NCBI GenBank assembly: GCA_016584305.1
Contig: JACEEZ010011608.1
Location: 32,898 to 96,897, forward strand
Length of the DNA: 64,000 nt
Source of the DNA: Chionoecetes opilio
Taxonomy: Eukaryota > Arthropoda > Malacostraca > Decapoda > Majidae
Direction: 5' to 3'
Under the pieces are notes generated by a model. The model saw nothing but the letters and a program-made list of their open reading frames with translations. It was not told where the DNA came from and did no database searches. Shown one piece after another: positions 35,101 to 42,518 of the stretch; position 1 is the stretch's first letter; the number at the start of each line of letters is the position of its first letter. Both the position numbers and the translations under genes were made by a program.

Positions 35101-37682
35101 GGAGTGGGGCGTGCCAGACCTCACCAACACACTCTTCGGTTCTTGTAAGTCAATTTATGAAGTTTGAATCCAAGTACGTAGTAGTACTGTACTTACAAAG
35201 GAAGTACTGCTCTTGAAAATTTACTGATCTAGTTGTATTATTTGTATGATTTCCTTCAAGTTTACAAAGATGTGATCCAATATTAGAGTCAAAAAGATTT
35301 CAGTATCTTATGTAGTTTGACCTCAGTCACTGCTGAAATTTTTGTGCGACATCTGAATGCGGTGCGATCAGAAAGTTCCGAGACAGTTTCAGTTGTAAAC
35401 GAACATAGTGGTGGATAGTCATGTGCGAGCAGCAGCAGCAGGAGTGAGTGGTAATAATTGTAGTTCAGTGTGCCACGCGGCGTCATGTCGTGTAATGCTT
35501 CACATAAATAAAATATCAATACAGTATTTAGGGATGGTAGCTGTTTTGCCATATGATAGGATCTAATCAAATCTCCAGATACTGTACAATGTATTTGAGG
35601 ATGTAATCTCTCACCACAGATATGGGTGACCGCACTGTCTTCTCAAATCGCATCACTTATGGATTCTTGGCTGGGACGAGGGAATTCCCGTGGCAGGTGG
35701 GCATGGTGGTGGGTGAAAAGTTCCACTGTGGGGCGTGCATCATAGGGGAACAGTGGATCCTGACGGCCGCCCACTGCGTTGTGTCGTAAGTCCTTTAAAA
35801 CTAGTCTTTATACGACGCTGTTAATCTTAAAGCCTCACATTGGCACCGCTTGAAACCTATAGTGATGATGACAATCCTTTCATTTGGGGAACACTACTAG
35901 AATGTGATTACCCATGTATGTACATTCTATTTATTTATTTATCTATTTATTTTTTGTCATACAACTGGCCTCCTGCCAAAGCAATGGGTGGCACATTAAC
36001 ATCATCACATTGCCTGCCTTTCGTTTGTAACCCCTTGAGACCCAAAACATAATTTCCATTGTAATTTTGCTACCATTAGACAATTTTTAGTGAATATAAG
36101 CAATATTTTATAGATATGACCTGTTTAGTATTCTTGCCGACTAACTAATTTGGTATATTCAGTTACTTTTCGTAATTTTATGGCTTGACAGCATACATTT
36201 TTTTATCGCAAAGGAAAGACCTGGGCGTGAAGGGGTTAATGTGGAAGGGACCACAGCCCTCCGCCCTGATGCCTCCATGTTGCATCCGGTGACACGCGGG
36301 GAATACTATAGAATAAACATTACATATACCACTATTTAAAAAGAATACCGTAGTTCCTTTTTGAAAACATTACAGCAATTTTTTTTTTCAGTATGTTTTT
36401 GTATGAAAAAGCATGCTCTCTAGGCGAAATTCTGCCAGTGTTCCTCTGAGTTGTTTTGCCAGTATGTTTATCAGTCCTCTTTCTCCCCATTTTCTTGTCT
36501 AGGTACAAGAACACTCCCCATAAGTTGATTTTGAACCTTGGTGACTGGGATCTCAGCACAACAAACGACGGCCCCTCATTGAACATCACGCCGGAGTCCG
36601 TCACCGTGCACCCGCAGTACTCCCGGGCCACGCTGCAGAATGACCTGGCCATCCTCAGACTGCCTTCCAAGATCAAATTCACCGATGACATCAAGCCTAT
36701 TTGTTTACCCACTGAAGGTGAGTTCCTTGTAACATTTGGAACATGTACAAAATGTTACATGTCAATACATACAGTATGTACATACATTCTCAGTTGTGAA
36801 TTAGCTTCTGCAAGTGATAAGATGCAACCTATAACACTCAATCTATTGTGGAAAAATTTAGAAAAATTCACACAATGAAATTCAATTCAAAATCCCCATT
36901 GTTGACACGTAAGAGATCCTAATGACTAATACAATAGTATCACCGTCTAGAGATGCCTGCCACCAAAATTAAGGAACAAAGACACCTCATTCTAAGAATA
37001 TAAATTAATACTTACGGCCATCCATTTAACAAGCTACTCGGGTAAAGTTTGTTGGAATACTTTTTCTTATTGACCCTCCTTCAACAGATATGCAATTGGC
37101 GGGGAGGGAAGCCGTTGTTTCTGGCTGGGGCAGGAATGAAAAGAGGACGCTTCAGCCCCAGCTACATTTCTTAAGGGCTCAAGTTATCAGCACCGTTATC
37201 TGTGACACTCGATGGCATGAACAAGGGGCAGCAATAGGCTTTATTACTAAGTCCATGATGTGCATGGATGCTACTGCTGGAGACTCCTGCAATGTAAGTC
37301 ACATTATCTCTTGAATCAAGTCTATAAAGAAACTATGAAAACTTTACCTGTAAGATCCATTGTATTCTTGATGACTGCTCGGTACACACAACTTAAACCC
37401 ACACCATGCATCTTCCCAGGGTGTAGGATGTAGGTAGTGTTAAGTAACATGAACTACCTCGTGTAGGTCTCGCGGCCTCTTGTAGCTTCCTTATTTTCTT
37501 ATGTTATGTTCCAGGGTGACAGTGGAGGCCCGTCCGTCATGGAGATTCCTGAGGGTTCTGGGAACTATGTGTTGGTGGGGCTGGTGTCCTTCGGGTCTGG
37601 CTCCTGTGTGGACGCCCAGCTGCCCGGTGTCTACACTAAAGTAACCCACTACAGAGATTGGATCACGAGTAACATGGTCTAG
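22802..37682 (+). CDS. Secreted CLIP-like/CUB/trypsin-like serine protease (12 exons)
   Basis: Exons: 22802-22839, 28553-28644, 29310-29435, 30021-30156, 32649-32779, 33149-33634, 34493-34623, 34838-35144, 35620-35785, 36503-36717, 37088-37293, 37515-37682. They total 2202 nt with every phase matching: 733 residues. The start sits in GCCATGG; the signal peptide is [20 protein letters not shown]. Then come a six-Cys CLIP-like module (residues 44-86: DC, TC, EC, FC, CC), a CUB domain (about 89-210), a Gly/Ser-coding repeat, a Thr/Pro linker, an Arg-rich stretch, and peptidase S1 from 494. Activation is predicted at R493/I494. Catalytic His534 (TAAHC), Asp585 (NDLAIL), Ser681 (GDSGGP) and Asp675 in the S1 pocket are present, so it should be active with trypsin-like specificity. 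Families with this layout act in arthropod haemolymph or secretions; the substrate cannot be inferred. The GS segment appears frame-shifted. Confidence 0.9.
22897..23199. mobile_element. hAT-type MITE with (TA)n core, second copy
   Basis: Termini CAGTGGCGTACC / GGTACGCCACTG as at 20594, with longer TA tracts. Flanking duplication is imperfect. Confidence 0.8.
23200..24364. other. Protease intron 1 sequence before the GTPBP2 block
   Basis: I looked here for GTPBP2 GTPase-domain exons and saw none. Short GC-rich frames at 23339-23536 are not recognisable. Confidence 0.4.
24365..25072 (+). CDS. GTPBP2 C-terminal coding block, isolated
   Basis: An uninterrupted frame of about 235 codons to TAG matches the domain II/III half of GTP-binding protein 2 (GTPBP1/2 family of translational GTPases): [73 protein letters not shown] and [14 protein letters not shown]. 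The G-domain (P-loop and switch regions) is missing and was not found between ash2 and this point. The start is uncertain: homology begins at 24365, an in-frame AG lies at 24326-24327, and a better pyrimidine-rich acceptor (GTGCCTCCAG) ends at 24390. It sits in the protease's first intron on the same strand. It may be a gene fragment, a retrocopy, or an exon placed here by misassembly. Confidence 0.75.
   Translation: MVPIFCASSVTGDGLSLLKKFLFVLPPRMSNKEREKLEQEPAEFQIDEVFHVDHSIIVGGLLTKGVITQGTTLLLGPMDNCSFVPVTVGSLHRNKVPCRVVCAGQSASLSLEGRQLYLRKGMKLMSAEARPRACFYFQARTQVLHHSTSIGRGFQATVHIGNVRQTAVVEGILGSRGLHTNDRGSVIFRFLRQPELVQNGSRLLFRQGSTKGIGKVIQVFEEEPDNVDLYNGLVR
25292..25355 (+). mobile_element. CR1-like LINE 3' tail
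   Basis: CAGGAACTACCACGTGTAGG to TTATGTTCTTATGTTC, in protease intron 1, host-sense. Confidence 0.85.
25380..27230. other. Protease intron 1, no gene recognised
   Basis: Mostly unique sequence with a short T/(CT)n tract at 25774-25806. The short open frames show no domain. Confidence 0.4.
27238..27478 (-). mobile_element. tRNA-derived SINE, copy 2
   Basis: The minus-strand head has A-box TGGCTTAGTGG; the B-box is decayed. The body aligns with the SINE at 21782 (GATCACGTGCAAGACACG, GGTAAAGCTGGGA, TTGCTCAAG). A hAT element abuts its head end. Confidence 0.7.
27487..27702. mobile_element. hAT-type MITE with 8-bp TSD
   Basis: Termini CAGGGTTGCCACTC / GAGTGGCATCCCTG are flanked by GTATGAAC at 27479-27486 and 27703-27710. 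AATCCCAAGA-like motifs are repeated inside. Confidence 0.9.
27711..28552. other. Protease intron 1, distal part
   Basis: AT-rich, with a short (CA)n/A-rich tract at 27986-28040 and (TCAA)n at 28487-28502. No gene seen. Confidence 0.4.
28553..28644 (+). CDS. Protease exon 2
   Basis: Encodes [19 protein letters not shown] and [11 protein letters not shown] between TCTCTCTATAG and GTGAGT; end of the signal peptide and N-terminus of the mature chain. Confidence 0.8.
28675..29045. repeat. 70-bp tandem array in protease intron 2
   Basis: GATCATACATACACAGTAGA recurs at 28881, 28951 and 29021, a 70-bp period, itself built from AGTAGATAA/GAGTAG sub-repeats. It begins about 30 bp after the exon 2 donor. 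Confidence 0.85.
29180..29272 (+). mobile_element. CR1-like LINE 3' end before protease exon 3
   Basis: Includes TGTAGGTAGTGTTAAGTAAC and the 3' UTR core; it ends about 38 bp before the exon 3 acceptor. Host-sense. Confidence 0.85.
29310..29435 (+). CDS. Protease exon 3 (CLIP-like module)
   Basis: Encodes [29 protein letters not shown] and [10 protein letters not shown]: six cysteines in a CLIP-like spacing. Confidence 0.9.
29493..29530 (+). mobile_element. CR1-like LINE tail scrap
   Basis: CTTGTAGCTTCCTTATTTTC then TTATGTTCTTATGTT, host-sense, in intron 3. Confidence 0.7.
29944..30008 (+). mobile_element. CR1-like LINE tail before protease exon 4
   Basis: CGAACTACCTCGTGTAGGTC to TTCTTATGTTCTTGTGTTC, ending about 12 bp before the exon 4 acceptor, so it forms most of the pyrimidine tract. 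Confidence 0.85.
30021..30156 (+). CDS. Protease exon 4 (CUB start)
   Basis: Encodes [20 protein letters not shown], then [20 protein letters not shown]. Its donor CTCAG/GTACAG is the first unit of the following 28-bp array. Confidence 0.9.
30153..31300 (+). repeat. 28-bp donor-regenerating minisatellite (about 41 copies)
   Basis: Strict 28-bp period. Each unit reads CTCAGGTACAGCACTTAGTA then ACGGGTGA, with ACAG/ACAA/ATAA variants. The first unit overlaps the exon 4 end (CTCAG/GTACAG), so the array starts exactly at the exon-intron junction and every unit restores CAG/GTA. Variant types are regionally clustered (GTATAA mainly after 30990). Confidence 0.97.
31589..32406. mobile_element. hAT-type non-autonomous element with 8-bp TSD
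   Basis: Termini CAGTGGTGGGC / GCCCACGACTG are flanked by GATCTTAC at 31581-31588 and 32407-32414. Both sub-terminal regions are dense in GCGATAAA and its complement. No transposase seen. Confidence 0.92.
32428..32495 (+). mobile_element. CR1-like LINE tail
   Basis: CAGGAACTACCTTGTGTATG to CTTATGATCTTATGTTC, host-sense, about 150 bp before exon 5. Confidence 0.8.
32649..32779 (+). CDS. Protease exon 5 (CUB middle)
   Basis: Encodes [39 protein letters not shown] and TGN, between CTTTGCAG and GTAAGT. Confidence 0.9.
32955..33109 (+). mobile_element. CR1-like LINE 3' end before protease exon 6
   Basis: Encodes the LINE C-terminus ([14 protein letters not shown]) then the 3' UTR. It ends about 40 bp before the exon 6 acceptor. 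Host-sense. Confidence 0.85.
33149..33634 (+). CDS. Protease exon 6 (CUB end and GS repeat), probable frame breaks
   Basis: Starts [16 protein letters not shown] and [11 protein letters not shown]. The expected next Cys (TGT ACC GAT) is one frame over: a base is missing after CTCTC near 33247. The following (GGYTCY)n repeat then reads Gly-Ser in the alternative frame but Leu/Ala/Val in the as-sequenced frame. The exon ends in the original frame ([20 protein letters not shown]), so a second, compensating indel is likely in the repeat. Confidence 0.8.
33892..34108. repeat. 30-bp tandem repeat, seven perfect copies
   Basis: Unit TATTTCATGGGACTCTGTAG followed by GCAGCATATC. The copies appear identical, implying very recent expansion or homogenisation. 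It lies in protease intron 6. Confidence 0.97.
34165..34310 (+). mobile_element. CR1-like LINE 3' end
   Basis: TTAGGGAGCTTTAAAAGGAG through the 3' UTR to TTATGATCTTATGTTC, host-sense. Confidence 0.85.
34325..34485 (+). mobile_element. CR1-like LINE 3' end, tandem second copy before exon 7
   Basis: Near-identical to the previous copy and directly behind it, so a tandem duplication is likely. Its tail runs into the exon 7 acceptor (TTCTTATGGTATTACAG). Confidence 0.85.
34493..34623 (+). CDS. Protease exon 7 (Thr/Pro linker)
   Basis: Encodes [39 protein letters not shown]. The acceptor GGTATTACAG directly follows a LINE tail. Confidence 0.85.
34838..35144 (+). CDS. Protease exon 8 (Arg-rich linker)
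   Basis: Encodes [43 protein letters not shown] and [12 protein letters not shown]. It is basic and low in complexity, with possible proprotein-convertase sites. Confidence 0.85.
35620..35785 (+). CDS. Protease exon 9 (activation site, catalytic His)
   Basis: Encodes [20 protein letters not shown] and [15 protein letters not shown] is the predicted activation cleavage and the His is catalytic. Confidence 0.95.
36027..36239 (+). mobile_element. TTAA MITE, copy 2
   Basis: Left end reads GTAACCCCTTGAGACCC (TTAA mutated), right end GGGCGTGAAGGGGTTAA. In protease intron 9. Confidence 0.85.
36503..36717 (+). CDS. Protease exon 10 (catalytic Asp)
   Basis: Encodes [36 protein letters not shown] and [11 protein letters not shown]. 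The Asp of NDLAIL is catalytic. Confidence 0.95.
37088..37293 (+). CDS. Protease exon 11
   Basis: Encodes [35 protein letters not shown] and [13 protein letters not shown]. The Asp before SC is the S1-pocket position. Confidence 0.95.
37425..37508 (+). mobile_element. CR1-like LINE 3' tail before the protease terminal exon
   Basis: GATGTAGGTAGTGTTAAGTA to TTCTTATGTTATGTT; the acceptor CCAG ends at 37514. Host-sense. Confidence 0.88.
37515..37682 (+). CDS. Protease terminal exon (catalytic Ser)
   Basis: Encodes [50 protein letters not shown] then a TAG stop. The acceptor TTCCAG lies immediately after a LINE tail. Confidence 0.95.
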   Translation, partial: GDSGGPSVMEIPEGSGNYVLVGLVSFGSGSCVDAQLPGVYTKVTHYRDWITSNMV

Positions 37683-37901
37683 TTTCTCGCCTCTTTATAG
37701 CTGTCTCATCTTTTCATAAACCAACTTTAGAATATGAATATTATTTATGTTTACACATTCCTTACATTTCTAATCTCATATGTAGGCCTACTTGAACTCC
37801 AATAGCTTCTTGACTGTAGGCTAGTGTGGAACTAACCCCCAGAGCCGAGCTGCCGGGTGCTGCTGCGGTGTGGAGGGGGTACTGCTTCATGCTTTGGTAC
37901 T

Positions 37902-38115
37902 TTAACCCCTTGAGGCCCAGAACATAATTTCTATTGTACTTTGGGTATACCAAAAGACGTTTTTTGTGAATATAATCAATTTTTTTTTAGATATGACCTA
38001 TTTAGTATCCTTGTCCATTAGCTAATTTGATATATTAAGCTACTTTTCGAAATTTCATGGCTAACAACAGACTATTTGATATATTAATGGAAAGGTCTGG
38101 GCGTGAAGGGGTTAA
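37902..38115 (+). mobile_element. TTAA MITE, copy 3
   Basis: TTAACCCCTTGAGGCCCAGA to GGGCGTGAAGGGGTTAA, 214 bp, just past the protease gene. Confidence 0.88.
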
Positions 38116-38556
38116 GAGTTACCATGTGGTGATCCATTTCTATTTTGTATTATAAGAGGTGCTAAATATATAGATATTATATAGGAACATGCTAATAGAC
38201 ATACATAATGATTGTTTTTTTAAAGGAACCAAAAAGGAAAAAAATGCAATGGGTTGAGCTTAGAAATGTGGGCGTCGTTGTTGGGGTTTCTGCCCGGCCG
38301 AACAGCCCGGACAAGGAACGTGGCAATTCAACCCTTGGTGATAGCTTGAGGCATTATAGGCATTATAGCATTACAATCCACCTGAGAGCACACACTGAGT
38401 GGCAAGGCATCACACTAAAGAATGTAATCTGCTTATGTATTCTTATATATTCTGGTTTTATCAAATGTGCACTTTTAATATCCTAATGTGAAGGCTAACA
38501 TTATATGACATTTCCAGACATTCAAGAGGTGTTTTTTTCATACCAATAGCCTTTTG
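38116..38556. other. Intergenic, nothing recognised
   Basis: AT-rich unique sequence. An open frame at 38208-38486 has no recognisable domain. Confidence 0.4.
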
Positions 38557-38772
38557 TAGGGGAGAGCGGGGCAGGTTGCATCGAGGGTAGGTTGCATCAT
38601 TGCCTCTAACTCGCAGGTTATCACACGTACATCGTCTTAATACTACTACTACTACTACTACTATAAACTACTACTACTACAACTACAACAATAACAATAA
38701 TAAAAAAAGTTAATGCGAGTTAGAGGCAATGATGCAACCTACCCTCGATGCAACCTGCCCCGCTCTCCCCTA
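38557..38772. mobile_element. Fold-back MITE with about 58-bp arms and (TAC)n core
   Basis: The left arm begins TAGGGGAGAGCGGGGCAGGT; the right arm ends with its reverse complement. Each arm contains AGGTTGCATC twice. The centre is (TAC)n then (AACAA)n-like. Confidence 0.9.
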
Positions 38773-39263
38773 TATGAGAAAAATAATCCCGCCCATGGTT
38801 TAGGGTCGTAAGGGTCCCATCGAAGGCAGCAACACGGAGAAGGTACATACAAAAAAATACATTCACGATATACATCTAATTTGCTTGAAATCCTCTTATT
38901 CATAAGTTTATGCAATCATATATATACATATTGTAGGGAAAAATTAATTCATTTACAATTCAGAACTATTTGATAATACTGAATTACCCATTAAAAATAT
39001 TTACCTAATTATTGCACATAAAACAGATCTGCTTCAGCAATGGCTATAAAAAAAATTGCTACCCTCTTATTTACTACCCTACCCATTGCTACCCTCCATT
39101 TATCATCACAAACTATTAGCTTGCCATGCACTGCCCCACCAACTGCTTTCACCTGTAAACTAGTTGTCAGGTACTAAATACTAAATCACAAAAATCACAT
39201 GGTATCTACGTACGTAGTATATCACTGTCATCAATACAGTACCTTCCTACGACTAAAATCTTT

Positions 39264-39350
39264 TCAAGAGGAGTGACAAGACACCTCCCGCACTAAATTG
39301 GCCCACCCCCCCTTTCTTTATTATCTTACTGTCTTCTTAGACCAAATTTC
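39264..39350 (+). mobile_element. Jockey-like LINE 3' fragment
   Basis: CAAGACACCTCCCGCACTAA and CTTACTGTCTTCTTAG match the 3' end of the LINE at 18521, here on the plus strand. Confidence 0.65.
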
Positions 39351-39621
39351 TTTATGTGCCAGAACTATATCAGAGCTGAGAAAATGCCTGTGATCTCTTG
39401 TAACTTCCCTCTACATATGTTCCACCCAATTTGTGTACCCGGTGAATATGGAGTGTGGCATCCCCCTCTCACCACTCAGGCAGAGATACTGAAGCAGCAC
39501 TCCAGTCAGCACCGTCAGCACTGCATCCCTCATAACTATACACACGTAGCTAAGCTTGCACACTTGAGCTAGCCTAAAGCTTGCTCCATCACCCTGCCCT
39601 ATGTGAGCCTATGTTAGGGAT

Positions 39622-39800
39622 CTAAGAGCTATATTCCTGCCCAACAAGCTTTGCAATAGTGTTCAGCTGAATATGAGAAGTGCCTTCGTAAATGGTGCCA
39701 ATCTTGCAGTCCCGGTAAAATTTCTCGACGGGATAGTCCTTGGTGAAGCCGACGCCACCCATGAGTTCTATGCACTTGGAGGTGACACGCGTGGCTACCT
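39622..39800 (-). CDS. ACADSB: ACADSB terminal exon
   Basis: Encodes [40 protein letters not shown] and [14 protein letters not shown] then TAG. Contains the catalytic Glu. Confidence 0.95.
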
Positions 39801-42144
39801 CTGCAAAGACGTAACAGTGCACTCACTTACTGAGATGCAGCAACTACAGTGAAGCAAAATGCCAATGTAATATCTTACTTAGGGGACATGACAAAACCCT
39901 GCTTGCCCATTATACACTCGACTCTCCATTTTCCGGACCTCCTATTGTCGGATTTCGGATTTCCCGGTCATTGTCTGTCCCCGGACATATTTGGCATGAC
40001 CGGACATATGTCCAGAATAGTCCGGGACATTAAGGAAAGTACGGCATTCAAATTTCCCGCGTGGCCAGGTTCCCGGCCGTTAGTTCGGGGATGCTGCCAC
40101 TAGGGGTCAGGGCGGGCGGACACAGCCGCTCGGGGTGAGTATTATCGCCACAATGCCTCCCATAGTGCCGCCCAAGGACCCAAAACGTACTAGAAAACCA
40201 GTACACATTACTGTTTACCAGATAAAGGCCGTGAATGGCTACACCTCCCGGACTTTCGCAGTGCCCGGACTTTTGGGGTTCCCGGACCAGGCTAATCCCC
40301 TAATAGTCCGGAAAATCGAGGGTCGAGTGTACTATGAATCAAAGTTCCAATGCAATATCTTTCTTAGGGGACATGACAAAACCCTGCTTGCCCATTATAC
40401 ACTCATCATAGGTTACACATGTAAAGTGGGGCTACAATCACTGATATTTTTACAGGGTGAATAGCCAATCACAGATACTGAGTTTACAAGTTATTTCAAG
40501 ATTTACATACTAACTCTTTCATATATTTTACCATGTGAGTTTACAATACTTTAGAAAGCTTACCTGAGCTGTAGAGTTTGCACATGGCCGCCTGCTTGAT
40601 GAAGGGCTGGCCATTCTCCCTCAGCCTTGCAGCATTGTACACCAGCAGGCGGGCAGCCTCGATCTCTGTTGCAAGGTACGCCACGGCATGCTGCATAGCC
40701 TTTAAAAATATACAAGTAAGGTTATGAAGCTTCCTAAATTAAAGAAGAAGAAAAACTTAGCTCTAAATGCAATATAAAATGTTTAAAATGTCCCCGTATT
40801 CAAGAACAAACCCCTCGTCACCCTGGCACCTTCAAAACATCCCGCACTGCAGCCCAATAAATTCTATCATACACTTTTTCAAGGTCATGAATGCAGCATA
40901 AACTTTCTTCCCTTTTGTTAGTATTTTTTCAATTGCAATCCTAGTGAAAAAATCTGATCCACACATCCCTTATCTTTTGTAAATCCTCCCTGCTCTTTAC
41001 TAATATTGTTCTCTGTGACCTTTCGCACTCTTTCAATCACAATATTTTCATACATTTGTCTAGCTATACACAACCTGAATGCAATAAAACACATACTTGA
41101 AATCACAACCTGAATGCAATAAAACACATACTTGAAATCACAACCTGAATGCAATAAAACACATACTTGAAATCACAACCTGAATGCAATAAAACACATA
41201 CTTGAAATTCAAAGAGACTCTTCCCGAACTGCTTCCTCTGGAGTATGTAGGGCATGGTGGCGTCCAGACAGCCCTGCGACAGTCCCACCATCTGAGCCCC
41301 AATGCCGATGCGCCCCTCATTCAGCATCCCTATGGCATACTTGTACCCATGCCCGAAGGTGCCCAGAATGTTCTCCTCGGGTACCTGTGAGCACAAACCA
41401 TAGTGTCTGCATTAACTACAAGACATTGAATACATTTAATACTTTTAAATGACTTTGTATATGACTTCTTTTCAAGAATTTTACTCTTTTTATTTTCGGT
41501 TCTAATTTTGATACATGAGTAATTATTTTCTTTCCTGATATTCTTTTTTCCATCATATTTCAGGTCTTTTATTTTTATACATTGAATACATTTTCTACAT
41601 GACATTTTTTATATAACCTACATGATAAGACATTGACTAAATACATTTTCTACAAGACATTTTTTATATAACCTACATAACCATTCTTTATCTAACCTAC
41701 ATAACCATTCTTTATATAACCTACATAACCATTCTTTATATAACCTACATAACCATTCTTTATATAACCTACATAACCATTCTTTATATAACCTACATAA
41801 ACATTCTTTATATAACCTACATAACCATTCTTTATATAACCTACATAACCATTCTTTATATAACCTACATAACCATTCTTTATATAACCTACATAACCAT
41901 TCTTTATATAACCTACATAACCATTCTTTATATAACTTTTCATAACCTATATTTTTTCTACATTTTCTCTTTTTGTATTTTTCCACATGAAAAGTTACCC
42001 AAGGCTGCAAAACAAAAATAAGGGGGAAAAAAAACTTGCTTGAACACCATAACTACAACAAATAAAATATAAATTTCATTAAGTTTATATTTAAAGCGGG
42101 CTTTTTTGGGGGGGTTCCCTTAGCCAGTCCTTTGAGATGTGAAG

Positions 42145-42182
<38 letters not shown>

Positions 42183-42475
42183 AAACTTAGCACCATATTA
42201 TCAAAGTGTATAAGAGACAAGCTTACCACCACATTGTCGAAGTATAAGAGTAGTAAGTATAGCATCTTTATAGAGATTGGCATTTAAGCGAGTTTTTTGT
42301 TACTTCTTTTTATTTTTTTGCCCTTGGTCAGTCCTTTGTGATGTAAGAAAAAGAAAAGAAAAAAAAGCTTACCAAAAAAAAAAAAAAAAAAGCTTACCAA
42401 AAAAAAAAAAAAAAAAAAAGTTTACCACGAAAATAAGAAAAAGAAAAAAAAGCTTCCCAAAATAAATAATGACTT

Positions 42476-42518
<43 letters not shown>

